Shown: positions 19,284-29,050 of the stretch, piece by piece
Position numbering within the stretch: the stretch's first letter is position 1
How the letters are laid out: each line of letters starts with the position of its first letter
Origin: Verrucomicrobiaceae bacterium
GTDB taxonomy: Bacteria; Verrucomicrobiota; Verrucomicrobiia; Verrucomicrobiales; Verrucomicrobiaceae
NCBI GenBank assembly: GCA_027486585.1
Contig: JAIXOU010000030.1
Location: 39,254 to 103,253 of the forward strand
Reading direction: 5' to 3'
DNA: 64,000 nt
The notes under the pieces: generated by a model
What the model was told of the DNA's origin: nothing
Databases searched by the model: none
Seen by the model: the letters and a program-made list of their open reading frames with translations, nothing else
Program-made: the position numbers and the translations under genes

Positions 19284-19364
19284 ATCTTTTACCCCGAATC
19301 TTTTACCAGCAAAACCGAGCTAGTGAACGGGGCGATGGCTGGTAAAAGATTTGGGGTAAAAGAT
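19284..19364. repeat. intergenic palindromic element, GGTAAAAGATTTGGGGTAAAAGAT family
   Basis: ATCTTTTACCCCGAATCTTTTACC (19284-19307) pairs 23/24 with GGTAAAAGATTTGGGGTAAAAGAT (19341-19364). Confidence 0.92.
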
Positions 19365-19386
19365 ATGAGTGATTAGCGCACCTTGG

Positions 19387-20670
19387 TTAAGCGATGAGTT
19401 CCTTCACCACGCCCGTGCTGTCGCCGTGGCGTTCGGCTTGGATGCCGAGGCCGTGGAGCAGGGTGAGCCACACGTTGCACAGCGGCGTGTCTTTGGGCAG
19501 GACGAGGTGGTGGCCGAGTTTGAGGTTCGCGGCTCCGCCGGTGAGGATGGTGGGGCAGTTGTTAAGGAAGTGAACGGAGCTGATGTTGCTGCCGTAGCCG
19601 ACGATGACGTTGTCGAACAGGCTGGTACCAGCGGCGTCTTTGGTAGCCTTGAGCTTGTCGATGAACTTCGCGAACATCGCGCTCTGGGTTTCATCGCGTT
19701 TCTGGGAGAACTCCATGCGGTCGCCCTGGGAGCGCTCGTAGTGGCTGAGGTCGTGGCCGGTGTAGGGCACGCCGATGTCTTTCAAGACCGAGTTCACCGG
19801 CTGGCGATACGTCATCACGCGCGTAGTGTCGGTCTGCATCGCGGCGATCATGAGATCATACATGAGCTGCACTTCCTCACGGCCGCCGGGCTTTTCGTGC
19901 GGCTCGGCAAGCGGTGGCTTGGCCTTTGGCACGGCCAGCCATTGCGCGTCCTTGCTCAGCCGCGTCTCGATGTCGCGGATGCTTTGCGCGTATTCGTCGA
20001 GCTTGTCGGTATCGTCTTTCGAAAGGCCGCGCTTCACGCGCCGGAGGTCGCCGGTGAGGAGGTCGAGCACGCTTCGCTTCTGCGTCAGCATCGCCTCGCG
20101 CTCGGCGAGCGGCGCATCCTCGGTGGAGAAGAGCCGGTGAAACACCTGCACGGGATGATCGATCCCCGCGACAGGCTTTCCACGTTGATCCCAGGCGAGC
20201 GAGAGGCCCGGCCCGTGGCCCTGGTCCTTGGCGTCGGGCGTGCCGAGTTGCAGCGAGGCAAAGCGTGTGTCCTTGCCGAGATGTGCCGCGGCGACCTGAT
20301 CAACGCTGACGCTGTTGCAAAAGCTCTGCCCCGGCTGCGAGTAGCGGTTCGCGCCCGTGAGCCAGAAGGTGCTGCCCCAGTGCGCTTCGTTGCTGAACTT
20401 GTTCGAGCAGCCCTGCACGACGGTGAAGTCCTTCTGATGCCTTGCCAACGGTGCCAGCCCAGGCGGCAGCTGGTAGTCCACGCCTGTTTGCTTCACATCG
20501 GGAAACCACGTCTCCTTTGTCACGCCCCAACCGAAGGCGAGGAAGATCATGCGTTTCGGTGGCAACGCGGCTGGAGCAGCCGAGGCGAAGCGACGAAAGC
20601 CAAGCGACTCCAGAAACGGCAGCGCGATGCACGCCGAGGTGCTGCGGAGGAAGTGGCGGCGGGTTTTCAT
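19387..20670 (-). CDS. DUF1552 domain-containing secreted protein
   Basis: MKTRRHFLRSTSACIALPFLESLGF leader; colinear with 7047 and 29051 paralogs. Confidence 0.9.
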   Translation of the reverse strand: MKTRRHFLRSTSACIALPFLESLGFRRFASAAPAALPPKRMIFLAFGWGVTKETWFPDVKQTGVDYQLPPGLAPLARHQKDFTVVQGCSNKFSNEAHWGSTFWLTGANRYSQPGQSFCNSVSVDQVAAAHLGKDTRFASLQLGTPDAKDQGHGPGLSLAWDQRGKPVAGIDHPVQVFHRLFSTEDAPLAEREAMLTQKRSVLDLLTGDLRRVKRGLSKDDTDKLDEYAQSIRDIETRLSKDAQWLAVPKAKPPLAEPHEKPGGREEVQLMYDLMIAAMQTDTTRVMTYRQPVNSVLKDIGVPYTGHDLSHYERSQGDRMEFSQKRDETQSAMFAKFIDKLKATKDAAGTSLFDNVIVGYGSNISSVHFLNNCPTILTGGAANLKLGHHLVLPKDTPLCNVWLTLLHGLGIQAERHGDSTGVVKELIA

Positions 20671-20714
20671 GGGGATGGGCGGTCTGGTGATGGAGGTTCA
20701 ATGGGGTGACGGCC

Positions 20715-22736
20715 TTATTTCGGACGCTGGTCGGCCTTCTCCTGCTCCAGCGATTTCTTGATGGCATTGTTGAAGCCCTTTTGAAGCTCCTCCGCATTCA
20801 GCGGGGCATCCGTGGCTTTTTGCTGCGAATACACACCACCTTCCCAGCGCAGGTTGCGAATCGCGGGCTGCCCTTTCCATGGCTTGCCGCTGATGCTCAC
20901 TTTTTGACCGTCCTTCACGATCTCACCTTTGGGGGAAATGCTGAACTCCGTGACCGTCTGCCAGTTGGCGAGCGGCGTCGTGATCTTCGGATCGGTGGCC
21001 GCGAGGTCGCTGATCTTCACACTCACTTCCTGCCAATCCGGCGAGCCTTTGAGCGGTTTGAGCGCGGTGTAATCGACCGCTGGTTTGCCCGCTGCGAACG
21101 CGCCCCAAGCATTGCAATTGAAGGTGAGCACGAGTTGGTTGTCGCTCTTGCATTGGACCTCAAAGTGCAGCGTCGCGCCGTCTGGACCGCGCCACTTGGC
21201 GTCCTTCAGCTTGCGTGTCGCGGCAGTCCAGAGCGACGCATGTCCCCAGCTGAGCCGATACCAGTCGTGCCAGCCGCGCGAACCGTCATCCACGAGCCGC
21301 TCCGGCTTGTCGGTTGGCTTGACTTTCGCCGCCTGCAACTGTGACGGACCGACGGCGAGGACGCGGGAGCTGATTGCGAAGGTCTCGCTGTTTCCATCAC
21401 CAGGCATCAACGGGATGACTCGATAGTTTGGCGGTGTCTCGTAGGCCACATTCGCGAAGACGAAGAGCGGCTGATCGAGGCTCATCACCGGGCATTCAGA
21501 CTGCCACTGCGAGTCCGATTTCACCGCTCTGGCATCGCGCCAGAATCGCGTGAGAGCGTGTGGATCGAGCGAGTAGTAGATGTCCACACGTTGCACGCGC
21601 TGCGAGTTGTCAGGCGTCACGCTCACGCGGGGGATGCCGTCCGCCGATTTCAGATTCAGCGCGATCTTCGGCGTGGACGGCATCTTGAACGCCGCTCCTT
21701 TCAAGTGCTCCTCGAACCACAGGTAGTCGGTGAGCGTATGCTCCGACGTGTGACGATGATTGAGATGCGGCGCGATGCTGAAACGCAGGCGCTCATCGGG
21801 CACATTTTGCCAGTTCCAGGCCATGTTGTCGATGTTGGCATTGAAGTCGTTCGTCGGTGAAAGCCACAGCACCGGGCAGGTGATGCGCGGGATGTAGGCA
21901 TTGTCGGAGACGCAGGCGAGTTCCATCGGTGAAGGGCTGGTGCGCATCGCTCCGACTACCGCAGTATCGCTTTCCAGGACCTGGCCCGCGCCGCCGCAGG
22001 ATGGCACGGCGGCTTTGATCCGCTTGTCGATGCCAGCGAGATTGGTCGTGAGCTTGCCGCCCATGGAGTGGCCGTGTGCACCGATCCGCGAAGCATCCAC
22101 TTCGGGCTGCTTTTCGAGAAACGTGATCGCGCGACGGGCGGCGGTGAGCACGATGAACCAGTTGCTGTTTCGCGGCGACTCCACGGCATCGAGCGTGAAC
22201 TCATCCGGCGTGAGCGGACCCGCGAAATGGTTCGCCTTGTTGCGCTGCGGCGGATGTGTGGCGTCGAGTTTCCCCCAATCGGTCTGTGGGCCGCTCCACG
22301 TCTCCCCGCCGATGCCCATCTTGTTTCCGCCCCAGTTCAGCGAGAGACTCGCGTAGCCGCGCTTCGCGTAAGTCACGACACTGTCGAGGTTGGCAGATTG
22401 CCCGCCGCCGTGCAGATGCAGAATCGCCGGCAGCTTCGTGGCCCCCTTTGGAAACGCATAGAGTCCCGCGACGCGCGACGGTGCTCCTTTGAAAACACCG
22501 ACCTGATAGCGCACGACGCGGCAGACGATGCCGTCCTTCTCCCATTCCTTTAGAACCTCGGCCTCTAGCGGTGTTTCGCGATCCAGCTGGGCATAACCGG
22601 CCCAGAGTTCATCAAGCGTGCGCGGGACATCGGCACCCTGAGTGACCGTGATCGGCAGAAGCAGCGCGAGCGACGCGAGGCTGGAGCGGAGGAGGTGGTG
22701 ACGGATGCGGTGGGGGATCATGGGTGGTGGTGACAC
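20715..22736 (-). CDS. alpha/beta hydrolase, acetylxylan esterase/dienelactone hydrolase-like, with C-terminal carbohydrate-binding-like region
   Basis: LPAILHLHGGGQSANLDSVVTYAKRGYASLSLNWGG; GAHGHSMGGKLT nucleophile elbow. Confidence 0.75.
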   Translation of the reverse strand: MSPPPMIPHRIRHHLLRSSLASLALLLPITVTQGADVPRTLDELWAGYAQLDRETPLEAEVLKEWEKDGIVCRVVRYQVGVFKGAPSRVAGLYAFPKGATKLPAILHLHGGGQSANLDSVVTYAKRGYASLSLNWGGNKMGIGGETWSGPQTDWGKLDATHPPQRNKANHFAGPLTPDEFTLDAVESPRNSNWFIVLTAARRAITFLEKQPEVDASRIGAHGHSMGGKLTTNLAGIDKRIKAAVPSCGGAGQVLESDTAVVGAMRTSPSPMELACVSDNAYIPRITCPVLWLSPTNDFNANIDNMAWNWQNVPDERLRFSIAPHLNHRHTSEHTLTDYLWFEEHLKGAAFKMPSTPKIALNLKSADGIPRVSVTPDNSQRVQRVDIYYSLDPHALTRFWRDARAVKSDSQWQSECPVMSLDQPLFVFANVAYETPPNYRVIPLMPGDGNSETFAISSRVLAVGPSQLQAAKVKPTDKPERLVDDGSRGWHDWYRLSWGHASLWTAATRKLKDAKWRGPDGATLHFEVQCKSDNQLVLTFNCNAWGAFAAGKPAVDYTALKPLKGSPDWQEVSVKISDLAATDPKITTPLANWQTVTEFSISPKGEIVKDGQKVSISGKPWKGQPAIRNLRWEGGVYSQQKATDAPLNAEELQKGFNNAIKKSLEQEKADQRPK

Positions 22737-22743
22737 AGAGTTT

Positions 22744-25332
22744 TCATTTCACGCGGAAGGCTTTGCTGACGACGAGGGCGCGGATGATCTCGCGAATGGC
22801 GAAATCCTTCGTCTTCGCGCGCTGGACGATGTCATCAGCGAGCGATTCATCGGCAAAGCCGAACGGACGGCCCAGAGCATACTCAATGAGGGCTTCGGTG
22901 AAGCTGCGGGCGAAGTTCTCGCGCTTGGCGGCGATGAGGTCGCGGAGTTGGAAGTAGTCGTTGAATTTCGGGCCTTTGTGGAAGGCTCCGCTGGAGTCGA
23001 TGGGCCAGTCTTTGCGGCCTTCGCCGGCTTTGGTGTAGAGTTCGGTGGTGCGCCACTGGCCGATGGTGTTGAAGTTCTCCAGGCCGAAGCCGATGGGGTC
23101 GATCTTGCGGTGGCATTGCAGGCACTGCGGCTCTTCTTGATGGGCGAGGACGCGTTCGCGCGGGCTCAGGGGTTTATCGACGAGGCGGCTGAGCTGCGGC
23201 ACATTCGGTGGCGCGGGTGGTGGGGGATCGTTGAGGACTTTACGCAGCACCCAGGCTCCGCGCTCGACCGGGCTGGTGCGCTCGCCATTGCTGCCCATGG
23301 CCATGATGGCGCTCATGCCGAGCAGGCCACCGCGTGGTGAGTCCGCTGGCAGTTTCACCGGCTGCCAGGCATCGCCCGCGACATCCTCAATGCCGTAGAA
23401 GCGAGCGAGCAAGCCATTGACGACCGCCTCGTCGCTCTTCAGCAGGCGCGTGAGGCTGCCATCGTGATGCAGTAGATGCGCGAAGGTCTCGAAGACTTCG
23501 TTCCGTGCAGCGGCCTTGAGGCTGTCGTCGAACTCAGGAAACTGACGCGCATTGAACTGGAAGAAGTCCAGCCGGTCGAGCCCGAGCCATTGATGCACGA
23601 AACCGGTGACGAACGCGCGAGACTTCGGACTCGCGAGCATGCGATCCACCTGCTCGACCAGCGCCTTCTCCGAATGCAGATCTGCCATGCCAAGCAGCGC
23701 CTCATCAGGCGGCGCACTCCAGAGAAAATAGGCGAGCCGCGTGGCCAGTTCCGCATTCGTGAGCGGTCGCGCTTTGCCTGGCTGCGCGGGCTCGGCGAGA
23801 TAAAGAAACCCCGGTGCCGCGAGCACGATGCTCATCGATTCCTTCAGTGCTTGCTCGTGCGAATCGCCCGTCGCGCGACGCTTTTCATACAGCTTCACGA
23901 GTCCATCCAGGAACGACGCATCCGGCTTCGTGCCGCGAAACGCACGCGTGGTGAAGTCCGCGATGAGTTCACGCGCAGGCTTGTCATTGAAGAGGCCGCG
24001 CCCTGCCTCGTTCGGCAGCGGTCCTTCGAATTCGATCCAATCGATCCACATCGAGGGCGGCAGCCAGTCCTTGTGCTTTCTTTCATGCAGCACCCAGAGC
24101 GCCACCTCGTGCTCGCGCGAGTTCAGCCGCTTTTCACGAATGGCAAACTCGCGCCGGTCCGTGCTGTTGAGCGTCACCGATGCCTCGACGATCTGCGGAT
24201 TCGCCAGCGTCCCGGTAATGTGATGCGTGCTCAGGATGTCATACGAGCCCGGCTGGCTTGGCCGTCCCAGCTCAACGAATCGGCGCTCTGGCGGTGTGTC
24301 ATCGAGCGCGGCGATGCGGAAGCGCATGGTATAGCGGCCCGGTGGCATGTCCTTCGGCGGCTTGATGCCTTCCTCGTGCCGAAGCCGGAAGATGAAAAGA
24401 TACGAGCCCTCATTCACCTTCGGCAGCGTCAGGTAGCGCTCTTGATACTTGTGGATCGCGTCGTATTCGCCCTGAGCCATCTCCGCCTCGGGCGCGTCCT
24501 TGAAGCCAAACTTCCACGGCGACGGCGCACCCTGAATGTCCTGCCAGCGACGATAAAAACGTCGCGCGTCCTCCTGCACGTCCTTCGTCGCTCGCAGCTC
24601 GCTCACCAGCTTCGCATTCTCCGGTTTCGCCGCTGCCGCATCCACCGCCGCATGCCACTGTCGCGCAGGCTCGCTCTTCTTGGTGATGACATCCATCGCG
24701 CTCCGCGTCTGCACGTTCGCCGCCTTCTCGGTTTCTTCGTGCAGCTTGAAATGCCGCCCCTGCGCTGCGCGCTGCGCAAACACATCCTCCAACGCCCGAC
24801 GCCCCAACGCGAGATACTGCTCCACCTGATCACTCGACATGAAAAGCGATGAGCCCACCGTGTCGAAGGTGCCATTGCCCGTGTCCGGCGGCAGATCGCT
24901 CACATCCATCTCCACGCCCAGCAGATCGCGGATCGTGTTCTGATACTCGCGGCGATTGAGCCGCCGCAGGACGATCTTCCCGCCCGAATCCCCCAACGTC
25001 CGTCGCGCCGCCACCAGCGAGTGGGAGAGCGCTTCCAAAAAGTTGGTCTTCGCAGCCGCATCAGGCTGCTTTTCATCCTCCGGCGGCATTTCGCCCGAGT
25101 TGATCGAGTTGAGCACCTTTTGCCAAAGATCAGCCTTTTCGACCGAATCGAGCGTGAACGCGATGTCATCGAGCCGGACCTTACCTTTTTGCTTCTCGGC
25201 ATTGTGACAGGTGAGGCAGTTGTCTTTGAGAAAAGCGCGATGCTTGGCGTCGAGCTGCGCGTGTGGTGCGTCGGCGGCGAAGGTAGAAGTCGCTGTGAGC
25301 AGCAGTGAGGCCAAAATGAATCGTCTTCTCAT
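22744..25332 (-). CDS. DUF1592 family protein with CxxCH motifs
   Basis: [49 protein letters not shown]. Confidence 0.9.
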   Translation of the reverse strand: MRRRFILASLLLTATSTFAADAPHAQLDAKHRAFLKDNCLTCHNAEKQKGKVRLDDIAFTLDSVEKADLWQKVLNSINSGEMPPEDEKQPDAAAKTNFLEALSHSLVAARRTLGDSGGKIVLRRLNRREYQNTIRDLLGVEMDVSDLPPDTGNGTFDTVGSSLFMSSDQVEQYLALGRRALEDVFAQRAAQGRHFKLHEETEKAANVQTRSAMDVITKKSEPARQWHAAVDAAAAKPENAKLVSELRATKDVQEDARRFYRRWQDIQGAPSPWKFGFKDAPEAEMAQGEYDAIHKYQERYLTLPKVNEGSYLFIFRLRHEEGIKPPKDMPPGRYTMRFRIAALDDTPPERRFVELGRPSQPGSYDILSTHHITGTLANPQIVEASVTLNSTDRREFAIREKRLNSREHEVALWVLHERKHKDWLPPSMWIDWIEFEGPLPNEAGRGLFNDKPARELIADFTTRAFRGTKPDASFLDGLVKLYEKRRATGDSHEQALKESMSIVLAAPGFLYLAEPAQPGKARPLTNAELATRLAYFLWSAPPDEALLGMADLHSEKALVEQVDRMLASPKSRAFVTGFVHQWLGLDRLDFFQFNARQFPEFDDSLKAAARNEVFETFAHLLHHDGSLTRLLKSDEAVVNGLLARFYGIEDVAGDAWQPVKLPADSPRGGLLGMSAIMAMGSNGERTSPVERGAWVLRKVLNDPPPPAPPNVPQLSRLVDKPLSPRERVLAHQEEPQCLQCHRKIDPIGFGLENFNTIGQWRTTELYTKAGEGRKDWPIDSSGAFHKGPKFNDYFQLRDLIAAKRENFARSFTEALIEYALGRPFGFADESLADDIVQRAKTKDFAIREIIRALVVSKAFRVK

Positions 25333-28300
25333 TTGCGATCACGCTCTGATGGAGCGGCGGTAGAAGTTGTTTCTGACTCTGTGAGATCGAGCGCGTCCCA
25401 GGTGAACCAGCCTTCGTCTTTGAGTTGAATCTCCACGATGTTTTGGCCCGGCTGGAGCACGCCGGAAGGAATCGCAAACTCCGCTGTGGCAGGGAACGCC
25501 AGATGATCGGGCTGTGTGGCCTGGATGCCGAGCCCTTCTGGCAGTGATTGCTCAAAAGGCTTTCCATTCACTGTCGCGACGAGCACTGCGCGGGTGTCCT
25601 TCGATTGATCGGCGGTATGAATGCGCAAGCGTGCTGCGCGATTGGGCGTGAGGCGTTGGATGGCGAACTCAAAGCGCGCGCGGCTTCCGCTTTCGAGACG
25701 GTAGGGCAGTTGCGATGAGTCGGGTCGCGTGCCGGTCAGCGTTGTCTGCTTGGCGTTCGCGACCTTACCAGGTTCCAGGTAGCCAAGGAACTCGCGGCAC
25801 ATTTGATCATGGCGACCGACGGCGAGGAGAACAGTGTCGCGAGGGGCGATGGTGAGGCCATCCGTATTCCATGAGGCAATGCGCCAGCCCGTTTCCTCCA
25901 GTGACAAACCACTCGCCGCCTTCTTGCTTGCGCGGATGGTGATGGTGCGGCTTTCGCCGGGCGGAATGAAGCAGTGGTTATTCTCGATGAAGAGGTCGGT
26001 GCGATACGTGATGAGCGGATGAGGTTCGCAAAACAGCGCCGTCATCGGGCCGGTGTTTTTCAAATGCAGGTCCAGCACCTCTTGCGATCCTTCGAGACGA
26101 ATCGGCGATGCTTCGACGGTAAGCGTGGTGTGCCGCGTGGGACGCCAGACTTCCGGCGCATCAAGCACTGCCACATGCGGCAGCTTGGCGGGTGGCTGAG
26201 CGGAGGGCGCATAGGCTTCAAACTCGTCGATGCACGGGAAAGGCCCGTTGGGCGCGTTCGGTGGCGCAAGCGTGACCTTGAGGTATTGCGCGGTGACTGG
26301 CGCGATCTGGATCTCGACCGTTTTGCTCGCGCTGAATCCTGGCAAACGAGTGAGCTTGTCGGCTTCAAACACGGTCTGCCACTGCTCTCCATCGAGGGAG
26401 GTTTCGATCTTGATGTAATCCGCGAGCCGATCCGCAAAGAGGCCTGTGCGGTCGCGTCCGAACTTGAAGCGGCCAAGCGTTGGCTTGCCACGCAGCTTGT
26501 ATTCGAACCATCCGTCGCTCCACGCATGATCGTTGCCGTAGAATCTGTCGTTGACGCCGAGAGCGCCACGGTATTGCGGCGGCACCGATGGCGGCGGAGG
26601 TGTCATACCCTTGCCTAGCAAGAGGCGCAGCAGATTGCCCTCATCGCTCGGGCGCTCGGCGGGCGTGGTGATCAGGCTCGCGTCATCGTCAGGATCAGCA
26701 CCGCGATTCTTGATCAACTTCGCGAAGGGGTGCGGTAGATTCGCGAGGCCGAAGACATGCATTCGCTCCGTGAGCAAGCGGCCTGCGGAATCTTCGAGTC
26801 GCAGCTCCACGAAGGCCGGACCAAAGATGGTTTTCGCGGGCGGCATCAGAGTGACATCACCCAGCGGCTGCACTTCGATGGGCCCGATGGAGGCGGTGCC
26901 TTCCTTTTGCGCAAAGACGCTGCCGCGACGATCCCGCGCAAGCCATCGCCAACGCAGATCCTTGACCGACTGCGGCGCATCGCTGGTCAGGAACAGCTCG
27001 GCCTTGATGCCTTTCTCCAGCGAATAGAACACCGACTCGTATTCCAGCGACAGCGTGATCGGTGCGATCGCCTGCTTGAGAAAGTCATAGGCCATCATCG
27101 TCCTGCCATCGTAATCCACGAGATAACTGCCGGCTCCGTTGGGCCATGGCTCGTTGAGTTGCCAAGTCGTCAGGCCGCCAGTGCGTTTGCCGTTTCGCCG
27201 AATGAAATCCGTGGCGTAGCGCAGGCCTTCGGCTCCGTAGAACTGCCCGGCCTGAATCATGTCCGCGGGTCCATCGCAAGGACCGAACACATCATCGAGA
27301 TTGTTTTTGTTCAGCCAGTTGAAGGGGCCGATGGCGCGAACGGTGCGCTTGCGATGCAGCACTTCATTATCGAGCCCGAGGATCGGCCATTGATCCTTCA
27401 GCGGAATCTCTCGTTGCCAGACTTCCAGATGCGCTGGCGAAGCCGTGCCGAATTCGCCCTGCCGCATCGTGTTGCGCAGCGATGATTTCTTGCCGTAAAA
27501 GGTCTGGCCGTAAGTCCAGAGGTCATAGCCCCACGGCCCGTGGGTCGATCCCAAATCCGGGCACGCCGCGCGGAACACGCGCCCATCTTCCTCGGCAACG
27601 ACGCGCTTGAGCAGATGAAACGCGGGATGATCCGTGTCTGACTTCCAGCGCATCTCATTACCGCCATCGAATTCGATGATGGATGGATGATTGCGCACTT
27701 GCCGGACGATGTTGCGCACGGTCGCGTCCAGCATAGCAAGGTAATCGGCATCCTTTGGCGGCACAATGTTCGCGAGCGGAAAATCCTGCACGAGCATGAT
27801 GCCGAGTTCATCCGCGAGATCGTAAAATGAGTCGTGACAAATCACACCGCCACCCCAGATGCGCAGCGTGTTCATGCCTGCCGACTTCGCGTGGTGAAGC
27901 AAATTCAGCGCTCGTGCCTCCATGCGCCCAAAGAGCAAATCAGCAGGGATGAAGTTCGAACCGATGGTGCGCACAGGTCGTCCATTGATGACGAGTTGGA
28001 AGCGATTGATGAAGTCCGCAGCCGCGCCTTCTGTGTGAACCCAGCGAACATCACGCACGCCAAAGCGCGTGCTGCATTCATGCATGGCCGTGCCGTCAGG
28101 TGCGCGCAATTCCGTACGCAAAGTATAAAGCGGCTGCTCTCCCTGGCCGGCGGGCCACCAGATGCTGGGCTGCTCCAGCGGCAACTCCGCCTTCACGATG
28201 TTGCGCCCCTTTTTCAATGCTGCATCCACGATCACCTTCGCATGGCCGACGATCTCAACTCCAGCCTTGGCTTGCAACTCTGCCGTGCTGTCGATTTCCA

Positions 28301-29024
28301 AGGTCACGAGCACCGTGGCCTTGGTGTGATCATCGCTGAGCGTGGTCTGCACACGCGTCCAATCCATACGCGCCGCGCCGCTTGCCTCCAGTCGCACCTC
28401 CTTCCATAGGCCCATCGTGCGCACAGGCGTGCCCCAATCCCATCCTGCGTTCGTCGCGCTTTTCAGTTCCAGGTTTTGCTTGGCCCAATCCGCAGCCTTC
28501 GGATCAGGCTGCCGCGAGATGCGGACAGCGAGTTGATTCACCGCACCCACTTTCGCGTCTGCCGTGACATCAAACTGAAACCGCCGGAACATGCCTGTGT
28601 TCGCGCCAATGGCTTTTCCATTGAGCCACACGTCGGCGTGCTGATCCGCGCCATCGAAGACCAGCGTGAGCCGTTTGCCTTTAAGCGAATCGGGAATCGT
28701 GAAGTCCTTGCGATACCACCAGTCCTTCGCCGCGACCAATTTCAGACGCGCCTCGCCAGCGCCATACCAGAGCGGTTCAAGTTGATGCGCCGCCTCCAAG
28801 TCCGCCTGAATATTGCCCGGCACCGTCGCCACGATCCATCCCGCTGCCAACGGATCGGCGGAGAACAAACGCGCGTCTGCCCCTTTGCCGCTCGCGTCTT
28901 CGTGGATTCGCCAATCGGAGCCGGAGAGCGGCATCGTCGTTGGCGAATCCATAGGCTCGGCCGCGGCGACTGCACAAAGACCGCGCAGGGCAAGGCCGAG
29001 AGAAAAGAGAACAAGTCGGATCAT
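25329..29024 (-). CDS. glycoside hydrolase family 2 protein (beta-mannosidase-like) with F5/8-type C-like domain
   Basis: RKDFTIPDSLKGKRLTLVFDGADQHADVWLNGKAIG, MNTLRIWGGGVICHDSFYDLADELGIMLVQDFPLA, IIEFDGGNEMRW; start refined to 29024. Confidence 0.88.
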   Translation of the reverse strand: MIRLVLFSLGLALRGLCAVAAAEPMDSPTTMPLSGSDWRIHEDASGKGADARLFSADPLAAGWIVATVPGNIQADLEAAHQLEPLWYGAGEARLKLVAAKDWWYRKDFTIPDSLKGKRLTLVFDGADQHADVWLNGKAIGANTGMFRRFQFDVTADAKVGAVNQLAVRISRQPDPKAADWAKQNLELKSATNAGWDWGTPVRTMGLWKEVRLEASGAARMDWTRVQTTLSDDHTKATVLVTLEIDSTAELQAKAGVEIVGHAKVIVDAALKKGRNIVKAELPLEQPSIWWPAGQGEQPLYTLRTELRAPDGTAMHECSTRFGVRDVRWVHTEGAAADFINRFQLVINGRPVRTIGSNFIPADLLFGRMEARALNLLHHAKSAGMNTLRIWGGGVICHDSFYDLADELGIMLVQDFPLANIVPPKDADYLAMLDATVRNIVRQVRNHPSIIEFDGGNEMRWKSDTDHPAFHLLKRVVAEEDGRVFRAACPDLGSTHGPWGYDLWTYGQTFYGKKSSLRNTMRQGEFGTASPAHLEVWQREIPLKDQWPILGLDNEVLHRKRTVRAIGPFNWLNKNNLDDVFGPCDGPADMIQAGQFYGAEGLRYATDFIRRNGKRTGGLTTWQLNEPWPNGAGSYLVDYDGRTMMAYDFLKQAIAPITLSLEYESVFYSLEKGIKAELFLTSDAPQSVKDLRWRWLARDRRGSVFAQKEGTASIGPIEVQPLGDVTLMPPAKTIFGPAFVELRLEDSAGRLLTERMHVFGLANLPHPFAKLIKNRGADPDDDASLITTPAERPSDEGNLLRLLLGKGMTPPPPSVPPQYRGALGVNDRFYGNDHAWSDGWFEYKLRGKPTLGRFKFGRDRTGLFADRLADYIKIETSLDGEQWQTVFEADKLTRLPGFSASKTVEIQIAPVTAQYLKVTLAPPNAPNGPFPCIDEFEAYAPSAQPPAKLPHVAVLDAPEVWRPTRHTTLTVEASPIRLEGSQEVLDLHLKNTGPMTALFCEPHPLITYRTDLFIENNHCFIPPGESRTITIRASKKAASGLSLEETGWRIASWNTDGLTIAPRDTVLLAVGRHDQMCREFLGYLEPGKVANAKQTTLTGTRPDSSQLPYRLESGSRARFEFAIQRLTPNRAARLRIHTADQSKDTRAVLVATVNGKPFEQSLPEGLGIQATQPDHLAFPATAEFAIPSGVLQPGQNIVEIQLKDEGWFTWDALDLTESETTSTAAPSERDRK

Positions 29025-29050
29025 CACTGCACAAAAGGGTTGCTCCAACC

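Noticed and set aside
16090-19364. GGTAAAAG repeats considered as a CRISPR array
   Set aside because: Copies are inverted pairs without regular spacers or adjacent cas genes.
23476-24852. 458 aa + strand ORF
   Set aside because: Antisense shadow of the DUF1592 gene 22744..25332.
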